64,000 nucleotides of DNA from Sympetrum striolatum (GCA_947579665.1 OX388347.1:41548943-41612942); one strand, 5' to 3'. Counted from the stretch's first letter, positions 22,161-34,935 are shown. The notes: generated by a model not told the origin, from the letters alone. A program made the numbers and translations.

Positions 22161-22780
22161 AGTAAACAATTCTTTACACGGAAAATTAAGTAATGGATAC
22201 CTATATTCAATTTTTGATTTGATGTTTTTGAATTTAAATATTTTGTAATATACCTAGATGCATCATCAATTGATTTCTGTAATTAATGAACCTTCTCTCA
22301 AAAGAATCATACAATAAAACAAGTTGTAAAAGCCGTTACTTGGTGTAACAGCAATATGGGGGAAATAACTAAACAACGCTTCAAAAAACATTTTTTTATT
22401 TAATGCAACAAGACCAGTTTTAACTATTAATATTCATCATTAGGCCATAACTAATTTGCTTTGCTTAGTCATTTCCACCACGATTATACAATATTCATAT
22501 CTATGATAATTAATGTATTTATCTTTGTATCTATTATATTTATATATGTATTTACCTCAAAGTTTAGCCATGTTAATATTGTGACAATTTATTCTTTCAT
22601 TCAGTGATATTTCTTAGGAAAATTTGTTTTTATTCTTATATTTCAATCCTATTAATTGTAATACTTGATGTGACTTTCTACTGTGATATTCCTTACTTAC
22701 TTCGTATCAAAATGGGTGGATCCCGTTGAATGAATAAAAAAATAAATATTTGTAGGATCATACTTAATCTCCCCTCCCCC
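22161..22780. other. AT-rich spacer, possible retroelement tail at its end
   Basis: No gene. About 22712-22750 reads GGATCCCGTTGAATGAATAAA followed by AAATAAATATT, which resembles the 3' end at about 62335-62362 (CCCCGTTGAATAAATAAATA). Both look like LINE tails. Confidence 0.4.
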
Positions 22781-22782
22781 TA

Positions 22783-22809
22783 GAAAACGACTCCTGGAGG
22801 GTCGTTTTC
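22783..22809. repeat. Perfect 9 bp hairpin
   Basis: GAAAACGAC (22783-22791) pairs with GTCGTTTTC (22801-22809) around a 9-base loop, next to C-rich sequence. Short; may be chance or the core of a small foldback. Confidence 0.6.
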
Positions 22810-23510
22810 GAGATCAGGTGAGCTAACTTTTATGGTAGTCTCTGAACCACCTTTCATCACACACCGAGGATAAAGTCAGAGCGGAAATATTATTCCAGCA
22901 CGGGCCTCGAGATCAAAGGATCGACACAAAGAGCTCCGCGAATTTGTATCTCGAGGGACTGTTTCCTTAATTAAATCGAGGAAATGAGCTCGATGGAAAC
23001 TTAAACGCAAAAATCGCCGCCCGAGCGACTTCCTCTCGAGCGCAATTGAATCTTTTGGAAGAGTCGAGAAAGCTTCTCCAGATCATTATTCCATACCCGT
23101 CGATTATGCTCCGAGTCATGAGCGGGAATAAATGAAGACGGATGAGCCGATTCTTGGAGACGAACGCAAAAAGAATCTTGGAGATAACGGTGGGATCGAT
23201 TTTCGAGAGGATTTCTACTTCGCTTATTCGTTAAGGAAAAGATTTTTATCTCTCCGGTAGAAATGCAGCTCTCCTTCGTCTTTTCTTCCTCTTGTACCTG
23301 AAAGAGTGCTTACTTTTGATCTTTCTCGAGCAAAATGGTCCAGAGTGAAGATGCATCCCTTTGATGTATTGGGATGTAAGAGATTAATCACTGCAGAGGA
23401 AGATGTTGGAGAATCATTCTTAAGAAATGAGCCCAAGTATGCCCGATGTGTATGCCTATCGAGGATATTAGAGAGAAAGGATGTAAGTAAATTGATGATT
23501 ATATTTAATT
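22810..23510. other. GC-richer island with a possible exon-like segment
   Basis: Rich in TCGAG/CTCGA motifs. Within it a plus-strand frame (about 23306-23512) passes a GTAAGT splice-donor-like site at 23482-23487. I recognise no protein family, so this is recorded as unproven rather than as a CDS. Confidence 0.35.
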
Positions 23511-23689
23511 AAGTTTTCTCTATTTATTTTTAATTCAATTACTTTTACTATAGCTTAATAATATACATTTCACATTGTTGATAGGTTACATTTAGATATA
23601 CTTCTGCTCGTATTTTAATAGCCAGTTTATGATTATTCATAGCTAAGTTTCTCCATTTTTAATACTAATTTAAATCACTAAATTGTAGT

Positions 23690-23782
23690 TTACTAAATTG
23701 ATCAAATTTACATTGTAAATGAGTTGTATATAATAGACTTGCTCATGTCTCAGTATAGCCCGAATAAATAAATTATTTACGT
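23690..23782 (+). repeat. Dispersed repeat ending CCGAATAAA, copy 2
   Basis: Contains ATTGTAAATGAG, GACTTGCTCATGTCTC and the end block GCCCGAATAAATAAATT. It matches the end of the 60455-60525 copy best and shares the terminal block of 8875-9078. Confidence 0.45.
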
Positions 23783-24009
23783 GTTTACGATTCAAAATTA
23801 GAGGTTCGTATTTAAAAAATCCTGTTATCCTTACGTTTGAAGATGCTTTGCTGTTTATAAAAATTATCCAGGAAATCTTTTTTCCTCAATTTCGCCGAAT
23901 AGCAACGAGGTAATTGTATCGTAATTTTTTGATAATAATACATTAAATAATACATTTTGTACAGATTAAAAATACACAAAAACTTAATGTCTAAAGATCT
24001 TAGGGAAAA

Positions 24010-24890
24010 CTGGTTCATACACTGATATTGCCTCACATCGACTATTGTTGTTTAACATACCTAGATATCTCTGATGAACTAAATTACGAACTACAACAAT
24101 TAATAAACTGTTGCATAAGGTTTATCTTCGATCTGAGAAAGAAAGACCATATAAGTCAGTACCGTCAAGAGCTTAAGCGGATAACGTATAGAAAGAGAAG
24201 AGAATACTTTCTAGGTGTATTTTTAAATAACAGGTTGCAAAATAACAGACTGGAGTATCTTTTGAATCAGTTCCATATAAGAATATATACAGACAGCATA
24301 AAAAATAAGAAATAACACCCAAGAATACTACTATCCTCTTTACAAATCCATTTTATATGAGAAATCATTTTTAGTCTCAGCTATAAAATTATGAAATTCT
24401 TTGCCTCTTTCAATAAAAGTAAACAAAAATGAAGACACATTCAAAACACAGTATCACAATAATGTCATGGAGACTGCATGAACTACATACGTATATTTAG
24501 TATGTTTACGTTTGTTTGAAAACTTTGTAATTGGTCCAAAAACTATTGAAAAAATTGTATTTAATTTTGATTTTGTATATATTTACCTTATATTATTATA
24601 TAAGCTCACTGCGGTCTATATTAAACTGTCTGTATCCAATTATGTTATAGGTGGCTAGCCACAAAATAATAAACCGTATTTATTTTTTATTGTTTAATAT
24701 TCAAAGATCATTTATTTCATATTCTACCGCATTCTGTCGACAAGTACAGCATTTGAGTAGACTTTGTAATACTTCAAATTGTATGTTCAGGAGTTTTTTT
24801 ATTTTACGTTGTTTAGTTTCTGTAATGATTATAATCCTTGTTGTAACCATGATGTGCAATAGGGCTCTGCCCGTTAATAAATAAATACAT
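24010..24890 (+). mobile_element. 5'-truncated LINE 3' end with reverse transcriptase C-terminus
   Basis: Frame 24010-24312 begins in LILPHIDYCC, continues through NCCIRFIFDLRKKDHISQYR, and stops at 24313-24315. LPH-x-DYC and RFIFxLRK-x-DHIS-x-Y are hallmarks of the region after the reverse transcriptase domain in Jockey/CR1-type LINEs. Further broken homology extends to about 24481 (ending NNVMETA-stop). A long AT-rich untranslated region then ends in GCTCTGCCCGTTAATAAATA plus an AAATA tail at about 24890. The 5' end is truncated before the catalytic YADD region. It is more diverged than the family L-A copies. Confidence 0.75.
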
Positions 24891-25793
24891 TTATTAATTA
24901 ATCTTAAATTTGGATATATTGCTTTTTCTCAATAGATTGCATATTATTATATGATGCCTGCTGAAATAGGAAACAGTTTAGGAAACTTTAGTTTCAAGTT
25001 TTCCATCATTAATCGAATAAAACCGTATAATCGAAGAAAATTAAATTGTATGAATGTATTCAAGCAAAGAAAAAAAATGGTTATTCTGCACTTTTGACAG
25101 ATCGACATTCTGAGAGGTTCGCTGATGTGAATCGGTTCCCTTGGTATATTTTTATTCTATATAAATAAAGTATATTAAAGGTTTTTTTCAACAATACTGT
25201 AATCAATCTAGGACCTGGGTAGAAGAGCTCTTAAATTTTTCAATTTCATAACTGACAGATCGTAAAGTTTAAGTTCTCAGGTTTTTGTTGCTATTGCTGT
25301 TTTGTAGCTGTAGCGTATTGATTTCGCAAAATCAAATTCATTAAAACACCGAAGTTTTTATATTAAGTACGAATATATGTAATTGAGTACCATAGAAATA
25401 TAAATCATTCCTATGATGAATTTAATTTCCATTCTTGCAGAATATCTCGCATGTTCATGTGCATTAAATATTCTAATGGAAAAGAATTACTTCTTACATT
25501 ACCACAGCGTTTATTGGTGCGGTTCATTGAGTTTAGTAGGAAAAGAATTTGGAAGTAGGCTGTTAATTAAATACAGTTTTAGAAACTCTTCAAAAGCCGT
25601 CGTTGTCAATGTTGCATATTGCGTTTCGTGCCGCGTTCCAAGCGATTTCAGAAAGAAGATCAGTAATCCGTGCACTTCAATTAATTCCGTAATCGGTTGC
25701 AACGCGGAACGGAAAACGGGCAAAGGTGGTTTTGGAAAGTTTTTCAGCCGCTAACAATATCAAATTACTATATTATCACTTATTAATATTATA
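24891..25793. other. AT-rich with a small GC-richer patch
   Basis: A 113-codon plus-strand frame (25413-25754) ends in the GC-richer part (25600-25745) and resembles no known family. No gene called. Confidence 0.4.
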
Positions 25794-26334
25794 CAGGGTG
25801 TCCGGGTTAAACACATAATAATACAAAACGTAATAACTTGAGAAGTAATTGAGATATTTATTAGCGGTTTGCTTCTACTGGTTTGGTAATTCAAAATGTT
25901 TTCTATGTTTGCTTGATGAGGGCGCACCTCGCCATTATGCAGTAATTGTGAAGGATTTCTTGGATAATGAGTTCCAAGTTCGCTTGATTGGGAGATTTAG
26001 ACAATCGTTTGTTTGGCCTCCAAGAAACCCAAACACAAGGCCACTTGATTTTTTTTCTGTGGGTGTTTATCAAGAATCAAGGGTACTAGACACCAGTTCG
26101 GGATCTACCAGAACTAGGCCATGGAATTCCTGCATTTATTGCAAATTTTACGCGTGAAATACTCATAAACACTTGGAGAGAGTAAAATACAGATTGGATA
26201 TCTTTCTGCCACTAATGCTGCACTTATGTAATTTTGAGTTACCATACTTCTAGAAACAAACCGCCAATAAATATCTTAATCAAATATCGAGTTATTACAT
26301 TTTGTATTATTATTCGTTTAACCCTGACACCCTG
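25794..26334 (+). mobile_element. Internally deleted Tc1/mariner-like (IS630-type) transposon
   Basis: Inverted ends CAGGGTGTC of about 105 bp each (25794-25897 and 26226-26334) align well, including AATAATACAAAA, GATATTTATT and GCGGTTTG blocks. The interior keeps a plus-strand piece of transposase: DEGAPRHYAVIVKDFLD, then a WPPRNPN block and PLDFFSVGVY. This is the end of the DDE domain of the arthropod family whose intact members read DGAPPH and WPPRSPDLTPLDFFLWG. Here the SPD motif that supplies the last catalytic acid reads NPN, and everything upstream of the second catalytic Asp is gone. TA flanks are near the ends (TATA left, TATA right) but not cleanly adjacent. A dead, non-autonomous copy. 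Confidence 0.8.
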
Positions 26335-26440
26335 TGTATACCATTGTAAATTATTGTTGTATAATTAATATGGTAAGGGATTAAACATTTTTTTACATTT
26401 GGTACGAGGTTACCAAACAGTTAATCTCATGCGTTCATGT
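26335..26440. other. AT-rich spacer
   Basis: Nothing recognised. Confidence 0.5.
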
Positions 26441-27235
26441 GTTCCTCCATGACTACTTGGTGCTTCGTTAGACGATAATTTCGTTTCCTCTTATTATGCT
26501 TCACCCTTGTACAGTTGAGGTCAAAATAGTGGGTAAAAAGTCCCATTGAAATTCGACACCAACCCTTTTTTTCATCGCTGTGGTTGATTAAGCATTCCGC
26601 GAACTCGATCGCGCAACGGGAACTGCAGATCTCTCACTACAGTGCATGCCCAACGCGTAAAAAAACTTGTCCTACGCGGTCGCGTTCGTACCCCAAGAAG
26701 AGGAAACACTAAGCTCACTGATAAGGTTTTTTCCCGTTCAGACACGGGAAGCCCACGAGATGCCGAACTTCGGAAACCCCTCGGTGAAATCCTTTAATTA
26801 CTCGTGCAATTAACCGCGGAGGCTGACATGATGAGGATGCAACCAGAATTCATGCGCACACGAAGAAGTTTTCTCGTCGGAGGTAATTAGGCGGCGTGCG
26901 GTCCTAGAACAAAAGCGCGATTCGGCCAAAGCCGCGTTTATGGGTCTTCTTGCCCGTTTGCGTGAAAACTAAAGGCCTCGCTTTAATGGTCGCGTTAGAG
27001 TCCTTCCATACAATGGACTGGAGGTGAAATATGGTTCATTTTCGGACCATTGGCGTTAGTTATCTCGCGTGGTTGCCACCCAGCGTAGAAAACCGAAACA
27101 ATACGCTTGCCCGCGGGTTAAGCGTAAGCTCAAAGGGTTAATCTTTGCCCTCGATGGAATGAAAGATGGGGGACACCTGTATTTATGCAACGCAAAACAC
27201 TCTCCTCTCGGTGTATTAATCGACCTTCTCCATAT
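26441..27235. other. GC-richer island
   Basis: CpG-containing segment with no stable reading frame. The frame 27069-27320 has no recognisable domain. Resembles the other islands in character only, not in sequence. Confidence 0.4.
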
Positions 27236-27960
27236 CGGTAATGTTTTTTACTATTATGAAATATTAACTGTTGTTAAAATTATTATTATTTTACTTAAAA
27301 AGCATCTATTATGCACCTAGATTCTTTAACCAATATGGTTGTAAATGGATGGTTTATTATGGATTATGAATTAAAATTAGAATTTTTAACAGTCTGTCTG
27401 AAAACATGTATGTCCTCAATTACTTTTCTGAGATTAAACGAAAAATGAAAAAAAAAAATTTCCGTTAAATAGTGAATAATTTGTTCAAATAGATTCGAAT
27501 TTGTAATTTTTTCTCACTTGAGATATTTATGTCATTATTAAAAACTGTAATGAATTAAATGAGTAATGGTCAACAAGATTTATATTGTGTTACAAAATCA
27601 AGTTTTTGCTGTATTCCTTTTGTATGTATGTAATGACTCAGGCATTAAGAATACATTTCTCAAATTTATCAATTATCTAACGTATTTTATCGTAAACTAT
27701 TAATAAGCTATCAACGCTGAAAAAGAGTAAAATGAGGGTATCCAACGCCATTATTCTCCAGGATTCATTATATTATCCTTAAGACAAAGTAGACTATATA
27801 ATTATTTCGTAGTTTATTCTCATTTGTTCTTTGACTGATCCCTGAAGACAGTAGGATCGCTATTGAAATGTATATTGGGTGTTTCTAAGAAGAGTGGCGA
27901 TCCTTCTTGTTTTCTTAGAGAACCGGTTGCAACGAGGTGCAGATTGCCAAAACTAACGGC
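27236..27960. other. AT-rich spacer
   Basis: No gene. About 27833-27874 has a CCTGAAGA...GAAATG arrangement faintly like the palindrome at 50012-50177. Confidence 0.4.
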
Positions 27961-27961
27961 A

Positions 27962-28025
27962 ATTGGAGGTTTAAAGCCTTTAATTCATTAGCAGCCGTGT
28001 TTCACATTTTATTTCTTTACAAAGT
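27962..28025. repeat. Fragment of the 30249-type foldback repeat
   Basis: GGAGGTTTAAAGCCTTTAAT followed by TCATTAGCAGCCGTGTT matches 30339-30375 closely. It is a partial copy. Confidence 0.55.
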
Positions 28026-28990
28026 ATATATTCCATTTTTAAAACAGAAATTGCAATAATGATCATTATTCCAATTTCTAAATAATTCGAATTCGAATAA
28101 AAGGTTATTGTTAACAGTTAACGGTGAAAATTGCATGGAACGTTTTTAAGAACGGTTTGTATGGAAGCTAAGAGTGAAAAAATAATTTTTATGCCTATTT
28201 TGATTTAGGGTTTCAATTTTTTTTGCTCTTTCGAACCTTCGACATTCTTCATTTTTCAGAGGAAGCGAATTTTTCCGACATTCATCATGTTTGTGCGCAA
28301 TAAAAATATATAAATTAAAGATTAAAAAGAACTATTTCTTGTTATGCATATTAGAAAAAATGGTTCTTTGTATGTTGATTTAAGGATCTCAAAACGGTTT
28401 TTGGCCACCAATTGGAGCGTTGGAGACTCATCATGACATCAAATACGAAAAAAAATCTCTACTCAGTAAGCTACTCAGGTGCATTAAGTATTTTATGTTA
28501 TTGCAGCGGAGTAAAAGGGCAGTCTATTTTGGAAGTGTCGCCCTTTTTCTTGGAGCTAGAAAACAAGGCCAAAGAGTATATACCAAGGAGGAAAAAGCAC
28601 CACTCTGCACCTAAAAATCCAAATAAGAGCAATTTGTACGATTTTAATTCTGGTTCTTGAACAGTATAGAATTTTTTTCTGCGAGAAATATATATACATA
28701 AATATATATTCTGCGAGAAATGTATAACAATGTCATTTATTTTTTCGTAATCAAAATACATATTATTTTTGATATATTTTGTGGTCAGATTATGTTCACA
28801 TAATGAAATAGTCAGATTACGCTCATACATGAATGATCTCAAACGCTCTCGAATCTGATAAATGCTGTATTGATAGGGAGAGAACAAACGGTCTGTGAAA
28901 AAGGTGAAAGGCGTCTTTGCACGCAAAGACGTGTACCTAGAAAAAATTCCAAGGAGCTTAACATGAAAATTTCCAAGGACATGAAAAATA
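28026..28990. other. AT-rich stretch, nothing recognised
   Basis: Frames 28412-28660 (plus) and 28926-28498 (minus) overlap on opposite strands and match no family I know. TTCTGCGAGAAAT occurs twice, at about 28677 and 28709, around an AT-rich core. Confidence 0.4.
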
Positions 28991-29062
28991 TCTGATGGAA
29001 CCGGGACTGGAACTCGGATTTTTCAGATCTCTCTTGCCTACTAAGTCACCCGAAGGACATGC
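28991..29062 (-). mobile_element. tRNA-like SINE head fragment
   Basis: Minus strand: A-box-like GTGACTTAGTAGGCAAGAGA, then B-box-like GAGTTCCAGTCCCGG. No closing acceptor stem and no CCA-type end, so this is a pseudo-tRNA or SINE head. Confidence 0.5.
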
Positions 29063-29690
29063 TAAAATTTTCTCGCAGGTTTTTTTGGACTCAGCTTCTT
29101 TTCAATTTATTTGAATGTCAGCGCATTTCAATGTATCCATAAATTAGTCAGTTTCATCCAAAACAAAACTGAAAATTTAATTTTGGACAAGGATTTACTC
29201 AGAATTCAGTTGAGATATTTCTCTGCAATATAAATCTATTCATTCGTAATTTTTTTCACATTCATTTATGATTACTACTAAATATTGTTATTTTTTATCT
29301 GTGATTTCGTGTTTTTTTTTCACCACCCTTCTCTGTGGGTGATTCCCTACAATGTGGGTTTTTTCTTTGTCAAATTTCAGTTGAAAATATTTTTTCCCAC
29401 ACACTTCTCTGTCTTGTTGTTTTAATATATATTTATACATATTATACCAACATACGAGGTTAGTTGGGAGATAGGCCCACATGGGCCTAACCTAGTCAAT
29501 AAAGGGTCAAACTAACTAACAGTGGAATAACAGATTAAAACCCCTTATAGGATTGGTATTGTATGCTATTTCTGTGAAAGACAATATCAAACCTCGTGAC
29601 TTGCCTGTCGTACCCTACCTTAAAAAATAAGTAAGCTATACCTGGGTCATTAACTCTTAATTAAGGGGTTGAAAATTACCGCCATTAGAT
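29063..29690. other. AT-rich spacer
   Basis: Nothing recognised. Confidence 0.45.
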
Positions 29691-30070
29691 AAATGTTCTC
29701 ACTCCCTCTCGGTTCATTACTCATCGTGACTGTTCTCGGTTTGTGGACTTGTATCGGTGAAGAATCCGGGAGTTGGAGGAGGAAAAGGGATAATTTGGGA
29801 AATAAAGTTAAAGAATGCCGTGGAAGGAAAAGTATTCCCCTGGCCGAGAGAGAGAGAGTAAAAAATCGGTGTTGGAAAACATTCGTGGGATAGGAAACCA
29901 AAGAGGAAAAATGGGATTGGGGAGGTCCGAAGGAAGTGGGAATTGGATTTAACGAGAGGTCAAAGCCTTGAGAGGTTGAATGGGCCATTTTTAGTGTTGC
30001 TGAAGGAAAGGTCCGTCGAAGGACGATTCCCTCGGATCGATTAAAGGCTTTCGAATCCCAAAGTACTACG
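29691..30070. other. Purine-rich GC-richer island
   Basis: Plus strand rich in GGA and GAG. Overlapping frames on both strands (29693-29893 plus, 29988-29650 minus) are compositional. No domain. Confidence 0.4.
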
Positions 30071-30248
30071 ACCGTTCGTGTTTAGCTGCTTCGAGCTTAA
30101 ATGAAACAGAAATTTCCGATAGTGCGTACGAGCCTAAGTTACAGATATTGAGTATCACTTAATCCGAAAGTCCGGTGTTTACCGGTCCATAGAAGGATCG
30201 TTTTCTTAAACCATGATCTTCATGTAGTTCCTATAGGTGGATATTAGA

Positions 30249-30352
30249 GGTTTAAAATCTCCAAAGCCGTCTTTGTCGGCGTTCCTCCTCTTACTTCCCG
30301 GTAGTCGGTTAGAGCAAAAAAGTCATGCCGCACTATTTGGAGATTTTAAACC
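30249..30352. mobile_element. Small foldback (MITE-like) element
   Basis: Perfect 17 bp inverted repeats GGTTTAAAATCTCCAAA (30249-30265) and its complement (30336-30352) enclose ~70 bp including GCCGTCTTTGTCGGCG. One arm with adjacent sequence recurs inverted at 58397-58432; the other flank recurs at 27962-28025. The family may therefore extend beyond these arms (to about 30375). No coding capacity. Confidence 0.65.
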
Positions 30353-30375
30353 TTTAATTCATTAACAGCCGTGTT

Positions 30376-31040
30376 CCAGTATTTCTTTATTTACATAGGT
30401 AAATACGTATTTATGTTCGTTCTTGCTGCTATATTCTGATGAATGGAATATTTTTCGTTTGCAATTTGGTACGGGATAGATAAAGTTGTATATTTTTATT
30501 TACTTCTGAAAGTATTGCTTATGGCTGTGATGGAATTTGAGTTCTGAGGCATAAGCACGCGGAATAGTAGCACAAATTAAGGTCTCTCAACATGGAATTT
30601 CAAGAAAATTTTTATCAGTAGAGTCCTTGTGCTTTACTTACGTGAACTTATTCCACTCATAGTATTCTGGCTTGTCAAAGAAAGCAAGGACAAACCTCAT
30701 TTACCTCAGGCCTCAGTTTGACTGGTAAGCATCACCCCTCTAGGAAGGGATGAGGATTATCAGCTGTAATAGCTAATTTAGAGGGTGAGGTACCAACCGG
30801 CCTTCTGGCCGTAGACTTCACAGACAGTATGCATGCACGACTGACTCGAGATATAAACGAAATTAAGCTATCAATGTTGACATATTACTATGTATCCTTC
30901 CTACTCATTGTCAGATAATAGGATATTGTCCCAATGATCTTAGGTTGGGTTCCATTTTTATGAGAGTTAATCAATTTTATAAATATATTCGTGTAATTTG
31001 CTTTTATTGCTTACAGGTTTGAATTAATACGTGAAATCAA
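30376..31040. other. Mixed-composition spacer
   Basis: No gene or clear repeat. Confidence 0.4.
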
Positions 31041-31300
31041 ATAATAATAATAATAATGTTTATTCCTACACTTTTATATTACATTTATAATGGGAACATT
31101 ATTAGGAATATAGGTACCCCTATGGTGATAGCCACCAGTTTCGGGATTACCGACTCTTCATTGACATCAACTTTAAACAAATAAACCATAAGATCAATCA
31201 AAAAAATAAATATTGACCATGTGTACAATTAATAAAAACATAATACATAATAATATTAGGTATTTCATAGTATCCAATACAGTTATTTACATATTACAGC
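31041..31300 (-). mobile_element. LINE 3' untranslated fragment, minus strand
   Basis: Starts with (AAT)n at 31043-31057, which is the inverted (ATT)n tail of a LINE. It contains GGTACCCCTATGGTGATAGC and ACCGACTCTTCATTGACATC, which align with 37555-37605 (GATACCCCTGAGGCGACAGT and ATGACTCTACATTAACTT). No coding part retained. Confidence 0.5.
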
Positions 31301-34300
31301 TTTCATACAATTTTCTTAATTAAAATTCAACATTTTCGTATTTAAGCAGATATTCCTTTATCAACTTGATAAATATTTTCTCTGATGTAATATATGTAAA
31401 ATGTGTATGTATAATATATCTTATAATAAAGAATCGTCATATAATATATGTAATTATAAATAATAAAAAATCGTCGCACAAATTGGAGACTTTCTTCGAG
31501 AAGCGGCAATTTATCTCAATAAATATAACATGGTGAATTAAAAAAATCGGTCAAAAACTGTAATGATATATCATGAGACAGTTAAACGATTTTTAAAATT
31601 TTACAATAAAGAATTAATACAGTATATACAACTAGAGATACTGCACACTTGTGCATGTAATTAAAATTACTGTGTCATTTCCTGCTTGTACCTTCCCCGC
31701 TGGGAAATAAACTGGGAGTTCTGCGAGAAATAAGGACAATCGGTCTGAATAAAAACGGAAGATTGGGTATAAAAATGAACTTTCTAATAAAATAGAGCAA
31801 ATAGAAGAAATTTGATCAATGTTTTCTATGAAATGTCTGAAAATCAAGTATAGTGATGCAAAACTTGGAAACGGTGTATCATTTTGAAAATCTTGCTAGA
31901 GAATCACTATTGGACATTTGCTGACATTTTTTAATATCATTGCCTAAATCTATAAATACCTGCAGGTCAATACTTCGCCGGCCTTAGAAAATAAAATAGC
32001 TTAACTCTGCACATTATGAGGCTCTTTTCTAGTTCTTACCTTACTATTCGTATCCCTGATGTAAATTCTAAAATATTTTGTACTGCCCTTCATTATAATT
32101 TTCATACATCCGTTTATTCGAATTATTTATCTCCGCATACTTCATTAAAATCAAAATCGTTCACTCATTACTCATAGTCAACATTCAATCAGTAATGTAT
32201 TTTTATGGAAATGGCTACCGTTTTTACCAAAAGAAGTCTTTGCTCTCATGTTCCACGATATTTTTCGCTGCAAACAAGTGAAACCGGGTATCTGCTCGAT
32301 AGCCTCCCTAACAATCTCTTTTCAACAATACCTTGATGGTTACGACTTCCCACCGAACAATAGTGGGTTGGGAAGGATGAGCTTTGGTCGGGGTTGCTTT
32401 ATTAAGTCCTTTTTCCTGCTTAAATATTTTATTTCCTTCCTTTTTCATTTTTGCCTCCCTTTTTTCTGATGACGTATCAGCCTCAATCTCGCTCATCCCA
32501 GTTTTCCCGCGCACTCAATTGCCGTTTCAGCAAACAATTATCTGAAAAAGATAAAGTAAATATTAGGGGTACCAGTTTTAAAGAGCAAGAGATTAGAAAG
32601 AGACACAATTTTCTACCTTTCACACAAATTATGGTAGTATATTATTATTATAACGAATGTGTTACAACAGGACTGTTCATCCGGTGGCAACAAATATTAC
32701 ATATATAAAACATATTAATATGTATCCTATCTGTATTTCTTTCAATACAAAAATTTACATATTCATCAATTTATAATCATAATTTGATAAATTATATATT
32801 AATTTTATTTTTTATACAAAAATATATAATTGACATATTTATGCAAATTTAAATTAGGGAATAAATAGAGGAAGGGATTCAGGCATAACCTTTACGAATA
32901 AAGTATAAATAATCATGTCGATTGTTTGTGACTAAATCTGGTACTATTCTACGAGCAACCACTGATTTAGATTAATATGATTACATCTACTGAAGTTTAT
33001 TTTCTGTTGTTTCTTAAAATTACCTTTATTAAATCTTTGCTTGAAAACATAATCCTTGTGTAAGCGTTATTATGTTTTTATGATGTATTCACCATTCTAC
33101 TTGTTTATGCCTTTCCTTCTATAACATTTTTTACTTTCAGTGAAAGTGAACCGAAATATTTCACATTTACATCACCTGAATCACATTCCAGAAATATTCA
33201 ACAGAGTCCGGTCCATTCTGAGCTTTTGTTTGTGAAATTTGAATCGGAAGTTTGAGTAAACGATGCGAGGTTAGGAGGAGTGAATGTGTATGAGATTTGT
33301 TTTGTTTCATTTAGAAGGATGTAACTTGAAATTTATTTTCTTGATATTACGATAACGATTCGCGATTTTATCAGAATATATCTACAGTTTATATCATAAA
33401 CTTCAAGTTTCTTTATATTATTTAAAGAATTGGTTTCTATACACCGAACCATTGATAAAACTATAATATTTCCAAATTATTAGAGAATTTTCCAATTTGT
33501 TTAATTTTTTTAGTGTTAAATAATATGGTAAAATAATAAGAGAAGTTGCTGACTTTGTTATGAACATGTAAGGTGTTTGGTTGCAGTAGTACATCTTATG
33601 CTGATCCATTTTCTATACATACATTATCGTTGTTAGGCATAAACGAAATACATTGAACAATGTCTTTTGATTATAAATAACTTAAATAGCATTTTACATG
33701 GACGCGTTAGAGATCATATACAGCTTACATGCTAAAATTAAGGAAGATATCATAGTTGAATCAATGTTTGATAGTTATATCTTATCTTCGATGTCTCGCA
33801 CTTGTATTGTAAATTTGTTCGATCGATTTGGTATGAAGATTTTATATTAATTTATGATAAAAAAATATCATTCGGTACGATATTGCTAAAACGTTTTCGA
33901 GCTCCTAAAGCTTATGTCTGGATTAGGAATACTGTCTCGTAATGTATGGAATGACATATATCCAAAAGATATTATGCTAGTTTTCCGAAAGAAATGTTCA
34001 TTGTAGAAAATTGAAGAATTGAAAGTCACTATAAATTACTAATTATTCACTATTGTTCACTCAACTATGACGTGTGATAGATGTGCACTCTAAACTAATT
34101 TGATAACGTCAAAGAGAAGGATGTGAGATTCACTATATCGAAGCATTCTAAATTAAGTAAAATAGATTCAGAAATAAAATTTACCGAGGAGGAGAAGGCA
34201 GGAAAGAAACTTTTGTTTACGATAAAAAAAGACGAAAACTGATAGAATGGTTTGCTCCAAAGTTAAGGGAGTTATGATGTGTTTTTCTTTCAAGAAGGTT

Positions 34301-34419
34301 CTTACAAATTTCCACAAAGTTAGAACTGACCACATTAATTTGATCATATCATAATGTTTAACTTTTGAGCTTGAGTAAAAATAAATATATTATGATATCA
34401 TTTGCTTTAATTGGCCGGA
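31301..34419. other. Long AT-rich stretch, nothing recognised
   Basis: Only short frames without domains. AT-rich throughout except a modest patch near 32240-32420. Confidence 0.45.
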
Positions 34420-34935
34420 CTCGAGGTAATGGGGCCGTTCGGAACTCTTCCCTCTTAAAATTAAAAGCCTCGGGCACTCGCAGGACTCTCGCCGGCAAAA
34501 ATCGAATAGGAAAACCCCAATGAAAACTCAAACAAGAGAAAGGAGACTGCTTGGGGATTGAAGGGAAAGAAGAGAGGAAAACGTTGAGGTCAGATAGTTG
34601 CTGGGGGAGACGAACGGATCGGTAAACAGTCGAAGAAACATAGGAAAGGAAACGGGGAGAGGGAAGGAACTGGGGTAAGAGCATAGAATATAGAGGTCGC
34701 GGCAGGAGAAAATTTAAGAGAAGGTAGTTGGCTGGAAGATAAGAGTTAAAGCGAGGGAGGTGGGCACCTGAGTGCTAAGTAGACGGATTCGGAGGTTAAG
34801 GCGAGGGGAACAAGTGATTTTGTTCGAGGAAAAGGGAAAGTTCGTGCAAATAGCGGGGAAAGGTTAAGGAAGAGAAAAGCAAGGGGAAAGGTATTGGCGT
34901 TCTACCTTCCAGGGCATGTACCAAAGGATCCGTAA
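34420..34935. other. Purine-rich GC-richer island
   Basis: Plus strand G/A-rich (GAAGGGAAAGAAGAGAGGAA at about 34559). The minus-strand frame 34684-34358 is Ser/Pro/Phe-rich from composition. No gene. Confidence 0.4.

Noticed and set aside
28412..28926. Overlapping plus and minus frames as a possible gene
   Set aside because: Frames overlap on opposite strands in AT-rich DNA and match no family; no splice or start context decides between them.
31051..31057. A CRISPR array or other prokaryotic repeat
   Set aside because: Repeats in the window are simple trinucleotide tails, minisatellites or dispersed transposon copies; none shows regularly spaced direct repeats with unique spacers.
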